This document shows positions 11,027-21,283 of a stretch of DNA of 64,000 nt, piece after piece. The notes under the pieces were generated by a model. It was not told the origin of the DNA, did not search any database, and saw only the letters and a program-made list of their open reading frames with translations. The position numbers were made by a program, and so were the translations under genes. Source of the DNA: Chytriomyces cf. hyalinus JEL632 (taxonomy: Eukaryota > Chytridiomycota > Chytridiomycetes > Chytridiales > Chytriomycetaceae); the NCBI GenBank assembly GCA_025435555.1, contig JAIWWG010000049.1, positions 1 to 64,000 on the forward strand, read 5' to 3'. Each line of letters starts with the position of its first letter. Within the stretch, counting starts at the first letter, position 1.

Positions 11027-11122
11027 TTTATGGATTCACTTTCTGTAAAATTTGAACAGTGGCGGCTCAAGAAAGCTTGAAAACCTTCCCAGTTCCAGAA
11101 GAAAGAACAAAACAAAAGCGCC
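11027..11122. promoter_or_regulatory. Divergent promoter region of VPS41 and a Sec14-like gene
   Basis: Only 96 bp separate the two start codons on opposite strands, so both promoters must lie here or overlap the genes. No specific operator was identified. Confidence 0.5.
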
Positions 11123-12208
11123 ATGTCCAGCGCAGACCCATCTTCGAACGACGCGCAGCTCTCATCGTTTAAAGACGCGTTGGGAGCCCATTTTAACCCC
11201 GCATCTCACTCAGACGCGCTTCTCGGTCGCTTCCTCAAAGCCCGGAGCTTTAATCTGGAGCTTGCTAAAACAATGTTCATCAACTGGCAAGAGTGGTATG
11301 CTCGAGAGAGTGTAGGTAAAGTTGCTTGGTATTACCTCTGACTGGCAAGCATGAACAAACTCAACAACAATGCCGCCCTCAGATGACATCGTTGCCAATT
11401 TCGCCTTCCACGAGCATGCAGACCTTTGCAGGGCCGTCTCCTTCTATTCGAACAATTTGGCAAACTGGACGCAACCAACTTCTTCCAAATCACAACCCTG
11501 GACCGCATCTCAAAGCTTGAAATCCGAGAGGCCGAGAAACTCGAACTCTACCGCTTTGCAGCTTGTTCCAAAGCCGCCTGGAAAGTTGTGGACAAAGTCG
11601 TTGTGGTGATGGATGTGAAGGCCTACCCGTTCCTGCAGTTTTACCGCATCCAGGGACTCATTTCAATGATTGCAAACATTAATTCAAACTACCATCCTGA
11701 GACCTTGGGGCAGGTGCTTGTCATTAACGCTCCGTATCTGTTTTCGGCGGTCTGGTCTGTCATTGTCAATATTATCCCGGCAGATACTGCGTCTAAATGT
11801 AGGATCCTGGGGTCGGATTATCAGGCTGCCTTGCTTGAGATTATTAGTCCTGAGAATTTACCCGCAATGTACGGAGGAACTTGCGAGTGTCTCGGAGGCT
11901 GCAACTACGCGGATGTGGGGCCGTGGAACGATGGGACTGTGGAAGGGTATCCAGACACGTTCTGGGAGGGATTCACTCAGAGAGATATGGATGCACAAGC
12001 GGCAGTTCTTGCTGCCAAAATGGCCGAAGCCGATGTGGTAAAGCCGGCTGCTGCCAAGCGGGGCAGCATCACAAGCCTCAAAGAGCGCTTCTCGAGAAAA
12101 GGAAGACTGGCCGGGCCAATTCCAGCTGTCGAAGGAAACAAGAACACATCAAGAAAGAGCGTCACCGAGTCTATCGAAGAAGAAGACGTTTTTGTGGATG
12201 CGGAATAA
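11123..12208 (+). CDS. Sec14-like CRAL-TRIO protein, copy 1, with internal deletion
   Basis: The first of two head-to-tail Sec14-like genes. Exon 1 (11123-11315) encodes the CRAL-TRIO N-terminal helices, with LLGRFLKARSF as landmark. Exon 2 begins at 11383 with DDIVANFAF. Near 11426-11431 the reading frame jumps: relative to copy 2, 37 bp are missing, removing the segment that corresponds to PRFQHKTDKQ and shifting the frame. Downstream the CRAL-TRIO lipid-binding domain is intact (EQFGKLD, NSNYHPETLG, then GGTCECLGGC, GPWNDG), followed by a basic Ser-rich tail. An alternative intron, 11312-11431, would restore an open frame but would drop about 26 residues of the N-terminal lobe. So it may be a decaying copy, a gene with altered splicing, or a sequence error. 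The intact family moves phosphatidylinositol and other lipids between membranes. Confidence 0.75.
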
Positions 12209-12225
12209 AAATCATTCGATCAAAA

Positions 12226-13261
12226 ATGTCATCTCCAAATCTCAGCGACGGTATCCCCGTCTTCAAAGAGTCGCTTGGATCCCATTACGATCCTTCGCAA
12301 CACTCGGACATTCTTCTCGGGCGCTTTCTTAAAGCGCGCAACTTTGATGTTCCGTTGGCCACAGCCATGTTCATCAAGTGGCGCGAGTGGTACGTCCAAG
12401 AGCGAGTAGGTGCCATCACAACCGGACACGCATCTGTTCAGATGACTGATCATGCCCTTCCTTCAAACCGCAATGCAAAACAGATGACATTCTCCAAACA
12501 TTCACATTCCCAGAACTCCCGGCCCTCCGCGAAATCTACCCCCGCTTCCAACACAAAACCGACAAACAAGGCCGCATGGTCGTATACAACCAATTCGGGA
12601 AACTCGATGTCTCCAAAATCTTTCAAATCACGACTCCAGAACGTATGCTGACGTATGAAATTCGCGAATCGGAAAAACTGGAGAAATACAGGTTTCCAGC
12701 ACTTTCAAAAGCGGCGGGAAGGAATGTGGATAAAGTTGTATTGGTGTTGGATGTGGCGGGGTTTCCTTTCATGCAGTTTTATCGGATTCAGGCCGTGTTG
12801 GGAAAGATTGCTGAGAATAATTCTAGTTGAGCATTCTTCTGTTTCTTCGATTCATCATCGTCCAGGGCGTGTTCATAATCTGCCCTTTCTTGTTTGCATT
12901 TTCGATGTTAGATTACCACCCCGAAACCCTCGGCCAAGTCCTCATCATCAACGCGCCCTTCATTTTCAAAGCAATCTGGAAGCTCATTGTCAACATCATC
13001 CCCGCCGAAACCGCCGCGAAATGCAATATCCTGGGCTCAGATTATCAAGAAACTCTGCTCAACCTTATCGACGCTGAAAATGTTCCCAAGTTTTTTGGTG
13101 GGACGTGTGAATGCCCGGGAGGTTGCGAAATGGCGGATGTTGGGCCGTGGAATGATGGAACTGTGGAAGGATATCCGGATGAATTTTGGGAAGGGTTTCG
13201 GAAACGGGATTTGGACGCTGCTGCTGCTGCTGCGACGTTGGCTCGTGATGAGATGAAATAA
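12226..13261 (+). CDS. Sec14-like CRAL-TRIO phosphatidylinositol transfer protein, copy 2
   Basis: Three exons (12226-12409, 12484-12825, 12912-13261) give 291 residues. Residues 1-60 are the CRAL-TRIO N-domain (ILLGRFLKARNF, FIKWREWY). The lipid-binding lobe follows, with YPRFQHKTDKQGR, YNQFGKLD, VLDVAGFPFMQFYRI, NYHPETLGQ, AKCNILGSDYQ and FGGTCECPGG. The gene starts only 17 bp after the stop of copy 1, so its promoter probably lies inside copy 1 or the pair arose by a recent tandem duplication. It ends with an Ala-rich tail. All landmark residues of the fold are present, so it is likely the functional member. Confidence 0.9.
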
Positions 13262-13639
13262 ATTAAGGTTGAAAATTAGAAAAGCATGCGGTGCGGGTTG
13301 GCGTGAATGATGTGGAGATGACGGTGAAGGGGTTGATCCCTGGAATGAAATTTCCCCTTCAGACTTATCCCTTTCTTTACTTGGCCAACAGATCTCGCAT
13401 TCTGGGCAGCAACCGAGCACTTGCATTTACTCCAGGGGTTATTTACTGGTGGTAGTATCGCCGAGGCAGCGGCATGCCTTCCCTGCAAGTGGCACGCCAA
13501 GTTGGTCAACCAAGCGAAATTTCATTCGAGGTGTCTTTTAAACGATCACCTCCTATTAAACAGCTGCACAAGGGCAGAAGAACGAAAGTCCATTAGATCT
13601 CAGAACACAATTCCAAGACTAGAACTCTATTAAGAAAGG
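13262..13639. other. Gene-free interval
   Basis: About 380 bp of spacer and probable 5' region of the next gene. No supported feature. Confidence 0.45.
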
Positions 13640-14236
13640 ATGCTACACCTCATTCTGATGTCCATCACCCTCCTGGCATCATCCATCAACGCAGCAACCC
13701 TCCACAACACCCCCTTCCAAGCCATCACTGGCAAAGATGGCCCCACAATCAAACCCAACACACGTTACCGGGCCTACCAAAACCGCGACTGGCCCTCATT
13801 CGACTACACCACCTCCTTTACTCCAACCCTCCAAACATGCGCCGAAACCGCCACAACAAACCAAAAATCATTCTTCACATACAACGCCATCACCAAGGCC
13901 TGTACACTCAAGAACCCAACTTCTTTGCCCGGTGCTGGTATGACCGTTCCGTTCAGGAACAGCGTTATTTGGGGAACGTTTGATTTGGACTTTAACGACG
14001 CGTATGATTTTTATGACGCTGATGACGTGTTTATGGCGCCAAGGGTTGTTGGTTCGATTTCGGCGTGTCAAGACTGGTGTATTGCGAATAGCGCCACGTG
14101 TGCGATGGCCACGTTTCATCAGGGAAAGTGTTACTTGAAGCAACCTGTTTATACGACTGACAACAACATGTATGCCGGGTTTGTGTGGAACTTTTTTGAT
14201 CCGAATCCCAATTTTGCGAGTGTAGACAGGCGGTGA
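13640..14236 (+). CDS. Secreted PAN/apple-like protein
   Basis: A single exon of 198 residues with an N-terminal signal peptide (LHLILMSITLLASSINA). The mature chain holds two units of the PAN/apple layout. The first has TCAETATTNQKSFFTYN then ACTLK; the second has ISACQDWCIANSATCAMATF then KCYLKQPVY. Each unit keeps the Cys spacing that closes the PAN hairpin. PAN modules bind proteins or carbohydrates outside the cell. A cell-wall or adhesive role is likely but is inference. No GPI signal is visible. Confidence 0.62.
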   Translation: MLHLILMSITLLASSINAATLHNTPFQAITGKDGPTIKPNTRYRAYQNRDWPSFDYTTSFTPTLQTCAETATTNQKSFFTYNAITKACTLKNPTSLPGAGMTVPFRNSVIWGTFDLDFNDAYDFYDADDVFMAPRVVGSISACQDWCIANSATCAMATFHQGKCYLKQPVYTTDNNMYAGFVWNFFDPNPNFASVDRR

Positions 14237-14556
14237 GCTGTGGGGACAAGGAGAGTAAAATAAAAAGCATCATATCTCAAATCGCCATGACCACCATGCA
14301 TGACCCACCCCCCAAATAAATAAGTTTGGTTGTTTATTGCCATCTCAACTCCTGCCACTCATGACACCCATACTCTGCCTGGCAGTCTGGGCGGCAACCG
14401 ACTCTTTGCCACCCTGGGAAGCGCGCAAACTGGCGATCCCTTCGCTCGTGACTGGGAACTGTGAATCTCTTCTGAGGTCTATTGAGCAAATAATGTTGGA
14501 CGCTGTTGCGGCCCGAACCTCCTCTGAAACAATTCCGCGTCAATAAAAGTTGAAAG
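14237..14556. other. Convergent 3' spacer
   Basis: About 320 bp between two genes that end towards each other. AATAAA-like motifs occur at 14259 and 14314. No gene is supported. Confidence 0.45.
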
Positions 14557-15447
14557 TCAAGGAAAAGAAAAAAGATATATAACGCAACTGTAAAACAGTT
14601 CCATGTTCATCAAGTTTACGTAAATGTAGTCCTGAAACCCCCAAGCAATAATGAGCCCATCGATCGCGTACTCGTGACTGTAGACGAGATACATGACCAC
14701 CACATTGATGATCAGCGCCAGCAGCGACCGTACAGCTTTTTAGGAGAAAGAATATTCAGTATTACAAGAAAAGGGAAAAATAGATGAGAGTCCAAACCGT
14801 TTTCAATCGCGATTTTCGTAAAAAGGTCCAATCCATTATGAAACGAAAGCCCATTCATGCAGAGAACAACCATACTCGCACCCGTTGCAAACGCATCACA
14901 AATCTTATCCGCCAAGTTGTAATAGAACCCAGTCAACGCGCTGCCTTGGTAATTGCAGAACCCGCTTTCCTCGTCCCAAGAGATTTGCAGCAGGAAAACA
15001 TCCGCCACAGACCAGCCAACCCGATTCGCTATAGACAACACTGCCAGCACAAGAAAGATTTTGTTGTGTCGCGCTGTAATGTACGATTTGTTGAGGATGA
15101 AAATGTCAAAGATGATCATGAACGCGTGCTATGTGACGGCGCCAAAGTAGTTGCCCACGACACAGTTTGATTGGGTTGGAGAGTATGTCGGGAGGAATAG
15201 GAAAAAGTTTGCGAGTGCGAACGCGTTGAAACAGACCAAGGTGCCCATTAGGAAGACTGGTTCTCGTCGTCGGAGGGCATTGATGAATCTGGGCACTGTT
15301 GTTGATTTGTAGTGTTAGAAATAGTTGTGGGCCCAGTCACTGCATGGGACAATAACCTGAGTTGATCAGGCCCTTGAAGCTGGAGTCGATGCAGAGCCCA
15401 AACACGAGGGCGGCAAGCGGGAGACCTGTCAGCTCGCTGCTGCTCAT
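14557..15447 (-). pseudogene. 7TM membrane protein gene with one in-frame TAG
   Basis: Three exons (15447-15357, 15295-14798, 14735-14557) splice cleanly into 255 codons, but codon 15131-15129 is TAG. On both sides the frame stays open and reads as membrane protein: LMGTLVCFNAFALANFFLF before the stop, then MIIFDIFILNKSYI, IFLVLAVLSIANRVGWSVAD, ASMVVLCMNGLSF, LIINVVVMYLVY and GLIIAWGFQDYIY after it, about seven hydrophobic segments in all. The family is unassigned; general architecture resembles the 7TM protein at 48619-49741. The lesion may be a recent nonsense mutation, a sequencing error or a read-through site. Everything else about the gene looks maintained. Confidence 0.55.
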
Positions 15448-15614
15448 TGGGTTTTGGGATGTTGGTGAATAAAAAAAAACTATCTTCGGCAATCTTTGAC
15501 AATGCTGCTGATTAATACCTTCCAGCTACCTTTTTTAGAAAGTCAACTATGGTGTGGAGCGAATAGCAATTGTTCAAAGCGAGTTTTTTAGCGTGAACAT
15601 TTTATATTTATTCA

Positions 15615-16032
15615 ATGCTCCGACAGGCACCAACTCTGCTTACACTGACAATCGACGACGTGCGGCGCTTTCAGGAGGCCAGTCAGGCATCGGTAGCGCA
15701 GTCACACACTGATGATGAGTTGTGTGAGGGAGAGCGCGAGGTGCTGGCATGGTTCAGCGAACCGGACTCACTCGCATCGCAAACACGCTCAGAACAACGA
15801 AGCTGGATCGCTGTAAACAAGCGGCATTTGCAGAATAGCGGTGCGTTGGTTCTCTTGTGTGGTCTCACTCAATATTTTTTGTCATTTTACCACAGCTTCT
15901 CCCGAGTCAAGAAAGAGAATGAATGTGGATGCGAGCGATACGAATGCCGTGAATCAAGATTTGTCTGCGGCAAGTGGAGCACCCGCATTTGTCCGAGGTA
16001 TGGACCACATTGAAGCCACAAACGCGGTCTGA
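15615..16032 (+). CDS. CDC26: APC/C subunit Cdc26-like protein
   Basis: Two exons (15615-15840, 15896-16032) give 120 residues. The N-terminus MLRQAPTLLTLTIDDVRRFQ closely follows the Cdc26 signature (MLRR.PT.i.L..DDI..fe), the segment that binds in the TPR groove of APC6/Cdc16 and stabilises the anaphase-promoting complex. The rest is low-complexity, as in other Cdc26 proteins, which are usually about 60-130 residues. The assignment rests on this short motif alone. Confidence 0.62.
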
Positions 16033-16383
16033 TCCACAATCTCTGTTTCGGAAAGAATTCTCGGCGTTCGTGCGTCCGCTTCTTCAACGTCGCTACTTAA
16101 TCCATCTCATGCGAGTTTATCATCGCAAGCAACGGATATTTCAAACTCAACGGCCCGACGATCTACGCGTGCGGCTGTGGCAGGAAGGTTTCGCGGAGGC
16201 GGACCAGACGCTGCACCGCGATAATTCACACTTGTATACAATAAATCAGAATAAATCAACCAACCTGCAGAACAGCTGCATACACAAAACAAGGGTGGGG
16301 TTGTTGGCGTGGGATAAAAAACTCACCCTTTTCGGACTAAAATTAAAAAAAAAAAGTCCATAAATATTTTCCCACAGAACAGC
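16033..16383. other. Gene-free interval
   Basis: About 350 bp between Cdc26 and mtSSB on the same strand. Nothing recognisable; an A-rich run precedes the mtSSB start. Confidence 0.45.
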
Positions 16384-17186
16384 ATGTTCTCATCATCCCT
16401 TCGCGCGAGTTCAAGTGCTGCGTTCTCAGTCACGGCAGCTGCATCCAAGGTATGTTCTGGTCTTGTGAAATTGAGGGTCTCGAGAGTAATCTGTTAAACT
16501 CGTTGTTACCACTTTTCCTCCTGCCGCAGAGTAAGAATCCGAACGCACATGCGTCACACCCCTACTCGAACTAAAACGAAAGCGTATGAACTACAGGATA
16601 TTCGAGCTCCTACAACAGAGTCATCCTTGTGGGAAATGTGGGCAAAAACCCGGAATTCCATTCTTTCGAAGGCAAGGTGCCCCCAACTCCCACGGCACCC
16701 ATGAACGGCGAACCACCCGTATCCACAAATCCATACGTGAAGAAAACAACTGAACCGCAGACTGAAGAAGTGAGGGATCGAGGGTGAGACTGCTGTTATT
16801 TTTTCGAATGTTTTAGTTTCTTGACAGCTCAATCTCGTTCGACAACAAAACAGAGTGTGGAGTTTCAATGTGGCCACGCATCGCGAGTTCAAGAAAAGCG
16901 ATGGAGAATGGGTCAAAGAAACTGAATGGCACCGAGTCAAGGATTACTCAAACTCGCAAAAATGGATGTACTCGCGCGGTGCAGCGGGCACAGGAGCGCT
17001 TGTGATGGTGGAGGGTCGTTTGAAATACAAGGTTGATGAAGAGTCTGGGAGAACGTTCACGGACATCATTGCTGGTTTGTTGATTGGGATTTATTCTTAT
17101 GTTTGTAACTGAATATTCGGACAGAGAAAGTCGAAGTTCTTCGCAGTTCAAGCATGATGGAATCGATTGATCGACCAGTCATGTGA
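16384..17186 (+). CDS. Mitochondrial single-stranded DNA-binding protein
   Basis: Exons 16384-16449, 16530 (one base), 16597-16769, 16828-17074 and 17125-17186 give 182 residues. A Ser/Ala-rich basic leader (FSSSLRASSSAAF) is a likely mitochondrial targeting peptide. The OB-fold follows: SSYNRVILVGNVGKNPEF, SFNVATHREF, ETEWHRVKDY, GALVMVEGRL and RTFTDIIAEKVEVL, all typical of bacterial-type SSB (Rim1 in yeast). It coats single-stranded mitochondrial DNA during replication. The frame closes only if the base at 16530, lying between a CAG acceptor and a GTAAGA donor, is kept as a one-base exon. A Pro/Thr-rich insert interrupts the usual beta-hairpin near residues 50-80. Confidence 0.85.
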
Positions 17187-17641
17187 AGATGTGATCTGCA
17201 GTGATTGGGAGGTGGGATATGCATTCGTTGCTCTGTTTATGTTATTATTTTAAAGAGTCAGTGTTGCTGTTTTGGGAGTCGTTTTGTCGATAAAGCGCAA
17301 TGTGAATTAGTCTTCTCTCCTGATGAGCAAGCGCTCATCATAATATTTCACGTTGGTTTTAGGCGCTGGGCGTGAAGGGGTCTTATTTCTTCATCCAAAC
17401 GACTAGAAACGGTGATTCCCGACGTCTCGGGTTTCCTCGCTCTAGTCTATTGGACTATTCGCTATTCGGCACCAGATGGATACCAGCTTTCTTTCAACGA
17501 TCAGTTCAACCACTCGTCTGTGTTTTGGGGTTAAATAAAATCCCAAATTGGAAAAAGTTTTTTGCAGTGCTTGGTTTTCTTTCTCTCAATTTTTCCTTCA
17601 GTTTTTACCCTATTTCTCCACCTTCAAATCGCCCTCACAAT
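17187..17641. other. Gene-free interval or 5' leader
   Basis: About 450 bp. The downstream frame is open from 17372 but shows no domain. It is probably 5' untranslated sequence, with TC-rich stretches just before 17642. Confidence 0.4.
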
Positions 17642-18712
17642 ATGCACTCCACGCCTCAATTTGCCCACAACAACCGTCTCATCATGGGCCTGTCCTCACG
17701 CCCCGGGAGCATCTCCCCGACAAAGGGTGTCTACGATATCATGACCCATCGAAGCCCATCTCGCAGCAGCCGCAGCAGCCGCACCAACGATACTCCACCC
17801 ATCTCACCCGCTGCACTCGATCCTTACACCCACAGCGACCCTTATGACCACCCTACCACCACATACTTCCACCACCACCACCACCAAGACCTGCAACCCC
17901 CACTTCCACGGCTCTCCATCTCATCCGGGATCCCCAAAATGTCGCTGGAATGCTTCCTGCAAAGCGCAAGCAGTGAGATTGACTTTCAATCAATCCTGAC
18001 GATGGAATTGGAAGAAATGCGGACTGCTGAATGTCTTGGTGCAGTTTGCTTGTATGATGAGAGTGGGGATGCTGTTGATGAGGTTTCCGGATTTCTCCGG
18101 CCCGGGAAAATGGGATCGATGAGGAGGGAAAGTAGTGGGATGCTCATGTCTGATGAGAGTTTATTAGGCGATGATGATTCCCCGCGGACTGTTGTGATGG
18201 ATGACGATTTGGAGGCGCACGAGTCGATCATGGTGAGTTTTTTGTGTGTTTTTTGTTTGAGGCTGGGAGAAAGATTTGTCAAAGTTTTTACTAAATCTTT
18301 TTCCATCATTCTTTTGACAAAGGACCCTGAATCCAACTCGCTGTTAATGCGCCGCGAGTCTGCTGTTGGAATCCTCGAAAGCATGCAATTTTCAGCAATG
18401 GATGAACTGCTGCGACACGGCGATTCCTCGAAACAACACGTGCGCGGAGTTGCCCTTGCCACCGTCGCTGACAGCAAAGAATTGCGGTTACTCGAAAGTT
18501 TCCATTCCAAAGAAACCAATATTGATGATGTGATTTGTTTGTTGGAAGGGAAATCTGTTCCTGTGAGTAGTGGTGCGAATGTTGATGATGAGGAGACTTG
18601 GATGGATAACGTGTGGCCGTCCAGTTCCGTATCGGTTGCATTTTGCGTTGGTGCAGTTGCTGGCATGGCTGTTTCTTCGCTCTTGGCTCTCCGCAGGCAA
18701 CGAAGATCGTGA
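17642..18712 (+). CDS. Unknown Ser-rich protein with C-terminal membrane anchor
   Basis: The N-terminal half is Ser/Pro/His-rich and disordered, with a run of His (FHHHHHQD). The middle is acidic. The C-terminus has one hydrophobic segment (VAFCVGAVAGMAVSSLLAL) followed by RRQRRS, the pattern of a tail-anchored protein facing the cytosol. A 90-bp in-frame stretch (about 18234-18321), starting GTGAGT and ending AAAG, is probably an intron; removing it leaves the frame open. The start at 17642 is the first Met before plausible sequence. No family recognised. Confidence 0.6.
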   Translation: MHSTPQFAHNNRLIMGLSSRPGSISPTKGVYDIMTHRSPSRSSRSSRTNDTPPISPAALDPYTHSDPYDHPTTTYFHHHHHQDLQPPLPRLSISSGIPKMSLECFLQSASSEIDFQSILTMELEEMRTAECLGAVCLYDESGDAVDEVSGFLRPGKMGSMRRESSGMLMSDESLLGDDDSPRTVVMDDDLEAHESIMVSFLCVFCLRLGERFVKVFTKSFSIILLTKDPESNSLLMRRESAVGILESMQFSAMDELLRHGDSSKQHVRGVALATVADSKELRLLESFHSKETNIDDVICLLEGKSVPVSSGANVDDEETWMDNVWPSSSVSVAFCVGAVAGMAVSSLLALRRQRRS

Positions 18713-19282
18713 TGTGGGGGGGTGCATGTTACCAACAAACTGCTCATTAAGAAAAAAATGCTGTAAATAAAACGAAATCCGGAACGCCCAGCACTTAGTC
18801 GTCGTTGTCAAACTTGGTTCTGAACTGCGGTTTTTGATATTGTTCCCTTATTCCTTTTTTCTTTGATCCTTTGCTCAAGTGTACCCTCCGAGAGCCCCAG
18901 GTTCCCTTGGCCCCTTGCATGCCCAGACGTTCACACTGCACATCCTACAAACTTGGGCAGTCAAAAAAAAACTCACTTTCGGAATAGCGAACTGATGGGC
19001 AGCGAGGGAATCATGTCGAGACATGTGTGAAATAGGCCATTCTCGTGGGCCAGGATTGATGCGCTTGAATGCGCATTGTTGCATCCTGGGGTGAAGAGGC
19101 TGGGAGTACGCCTGTGAACTCCTGCTGTTGGCTGCCATCTGGAAGCATTGTTGATAGAGCCATAGAAAATATATTACATCCTGCACACCTGAAGAGTTTC
19201 CGCCGGAATGTCATAAAAACAAATCGTGTCAAATTTTCATAGTCACGTGATTTAGTGGGTGATGTGCCACATCAAACTTGCT
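18713..19282. other. Convergent 3' spacer
   Basis: About 570 bp between two convergent genes. Short open frames on the minus strand have no coherent features. Nothing else is seen. Confidence 0.45.
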
Positions 19283-19936
19283 TTAATACATCCACAGAGC
19301 AGCAGCGAGGCCAAAGAATCCAGCTGCTGCAAGCACGCTGCCTGACGACTTCTTGTCATTGAGCCCAGCTGCCGTAGAGTAGACAACACTCGCTGTAGAT
19401 CTGGAGTCACTTGCACCGCTGCATTTGCCGGCATCACACGTCATCCCTTTGCCGCAATGGTATCCATCAATCTGGCTCACATTATCGCATGCTTCTCCCA
19501 CTTTAGCCAACCCTTCATTCGTAGCCTTGCACACGCCCTTCCACAGCGCATTCCCGCCGTCCCGAGGGTTGCTACGAATACACTTGAGATCGCTGCCACA
19601 TTGAATGCGGTCGTAAGCACCTCGGAACGGATCGCCGCATTCGCCGTCCATCAAAGCATAAACAGGTTTCCAGCAGTTACCCAGCATGGCAGGCATCGTC
19701 ACGGGAGTCCAATTGTACACACAGATCAAGCCATCAACGCAAGTCGAGTTGTTGATGCAGTTGCCAGTGGAAGCAGTTGGAACAGTTTGGCATAAGCCTG
19801 TGGAGCTGGGTTGATGGATACACTGATCGCTTCCGCAGACGGAATCGTCAGCACAGGAAGTTGAGTTGGCGGAAGGATCCGCGGCCAACACGAAGGGAGC
19901 AAGAGCAGCGACGAGACGGATCGAGAAGGCTTTCAT
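19283..19936 (-). CDS. Cys-rich secreted, probably GPI-anchored protein
   Basis: A single exon of 217 residues. The signal peptide (IRLVAALAPFVLA) is followed by a Cys-rich domain with about 16 cysteines in repeated CxxDxxCxxxxC-like spacing (SCADDSVCGSDQC, NCINNSTCVDGLICVYN, HCGKGMTCDAGKC). After a Ser-rich stalk comes a C-terminal hydrophobic tail (VLAAAGFFGLAAALWMY) ending at the stop, the signature of a GPI-attachment signal. Likely a cell-surface protein. The repeated cysteine units resemble Dickkopf/prokineticin-like or EGF-like small domains, but no family is certain. Confidence 0.65.
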   Translation of the reverse strand: MKAFSIRLVAALAPFVLAADPSANSTSCADDSVCGSDQCIHQPSSTGLCQTVPTASTGNCINNSTCVDGLICVYNWTPVTMPAMLGNCWKPVYALMDGECGDPFRGAYDRIQCGSDLKCIRSNPRDGGNALWKGVCKATNEGLAKVGEACDNVSQIDGYHCGKGMTCDAGKCSGASDSRSTASVVYSTAAGLNDKKSSGSVLAAAGFFGLAAALWMY

Positions 19937-20249
19937 TTCTTGTTTTGTTTGTTTGTTTACGGCATGTTTGAGCAAACGCTGTATCTCAACTTAATTATTT
20001 TATTTTAGAGCGATTCAATCGCAGCGGGCTGGGTTTGGCTCACACGCGACCAGTCATTTGGTGCGTTCAGTGGTGGATGCGGATGCATTTGTGAGATTAA
20101 GGCTTTCGCCGCAGAATGTCAGCGGGGACTTTAGAGCAAGGAAAATGCAAACGTGTTCTTTGTCAGATGACCAGCCACACAGCCAACATCACACCCAGCT
20201 CAAAAGTCATGGCAATATCCACCCCAGCAACAAGTCCAAGTATTTATCA
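19937..20249. other. Gene-free interval
   Basis: About 310 bp upstream of the GPI-type gene, with no supported gene. Confidence 0.4.
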
Positions 20250-21161
20250 TCACCGCAGCATCCACCAAGCAAACAGCGCAATCACAACTGCAAACAGAAC
20301 CTCCTCAAATCCATTTGGGCATTTCCTTCCATCATCATCACCCCCCTCATCTCGTCTAGACCTCCTCCACACAGACTCATCATTGCTCAATTTCAACCCC
20401 ACATTTCCATTCTCCTCCTCTAACCTCGGTCCTTTTAAACCCAATTCAGGCACAGGCGCCCGCTCATCCAAAACCGCATTCAACCCACCAAATTCCATGG
20501 TATCCGCCACCACCGCCGCCGCTGCGTCTGGAATCCGCTGATCACCTCCACCCCGCACAGTATCCACGCGTCCTTCCAAATCCAGCAAAAGGCTCGCCAC
20601 AGAAACAGGTTCCGAATCAATGCGACTCCATTTCAAAGGAAGGGTATCAGTGTTACTGTTGTTGGTGCTGAGTGTTGGAGAATCGTTGCTGCTTGATACG
20701 TGGATCGAGAGACGTGGGATTGGGTCAAGTGTCCACAGGGCAGAGAGGTGTGCGTCCGTGTTAATGAGAACGCGGACACCATCATCGCTTGTTGTATAAG
20801 ATGCAGTGATTTCACACGTTGCAGGGAGTCGGTACAGGTCAATCACCTGTCAATAGGTTGGTTCATGGGTGGCACATGTAAATTGAAAGGCAGACGTGCG
20901 CCCTTTGGGACATGAAGGAAACCAAAAAGACGGAAAAGAGACCCATATATGTACCTTTGCCACAAACAAGTTCCACGTAACAAGCGAGTCTTCAACAAAG
21001 ATTTGGGCAGAGACGGAATTGAGCTCGACCTTGATGCGCAGAATGTTTTCCCAGTCTTCCGAGTCGGAGTCGGGCTCGGACTGCAGGAGGGATGCTGGGA
21101 TGGGTGGTGGTTCAATACGGGCGTCAGGCTGGGACTGCGTGGAGTGTGCTGATGAAGACAT
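20250..21161 (-). CDS. PB1-like domain protein with C-terminal membrane anchor
   Basis: Two exons: the first from 21161 to about 20955 and the second from about 20824 to 20250, joined as VAKVIDLY. Residues about 40-125 have the PB1/ubiquitin-like order (LRIKVELNSVSAQIFVEDS, ITASYTTSDDGVRVLINTD, LSIHV). The rest is acidic and Ser-rich, ending in one hydrophobic segment (VLFAVVIALFAWWML) right at the C-terminus, so it is probably tail-anchored. PB1 domains pair with other PB1 domains. A clearer PB1 protein lies at 25358, but no functional link between the two is shown. Confidence 0.55.
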
Positions 21162-21283
21162 GTGGCTGAGATTTTGGTGTGTTCAGAAGGGTTTAAATAT
21201 TATATCTCCTTTAGCTTGTCTATATTTTATCATATAAATCCCATATATTTTATCCCCACTCAAAAAAAGCACTAGTTTTGTTC

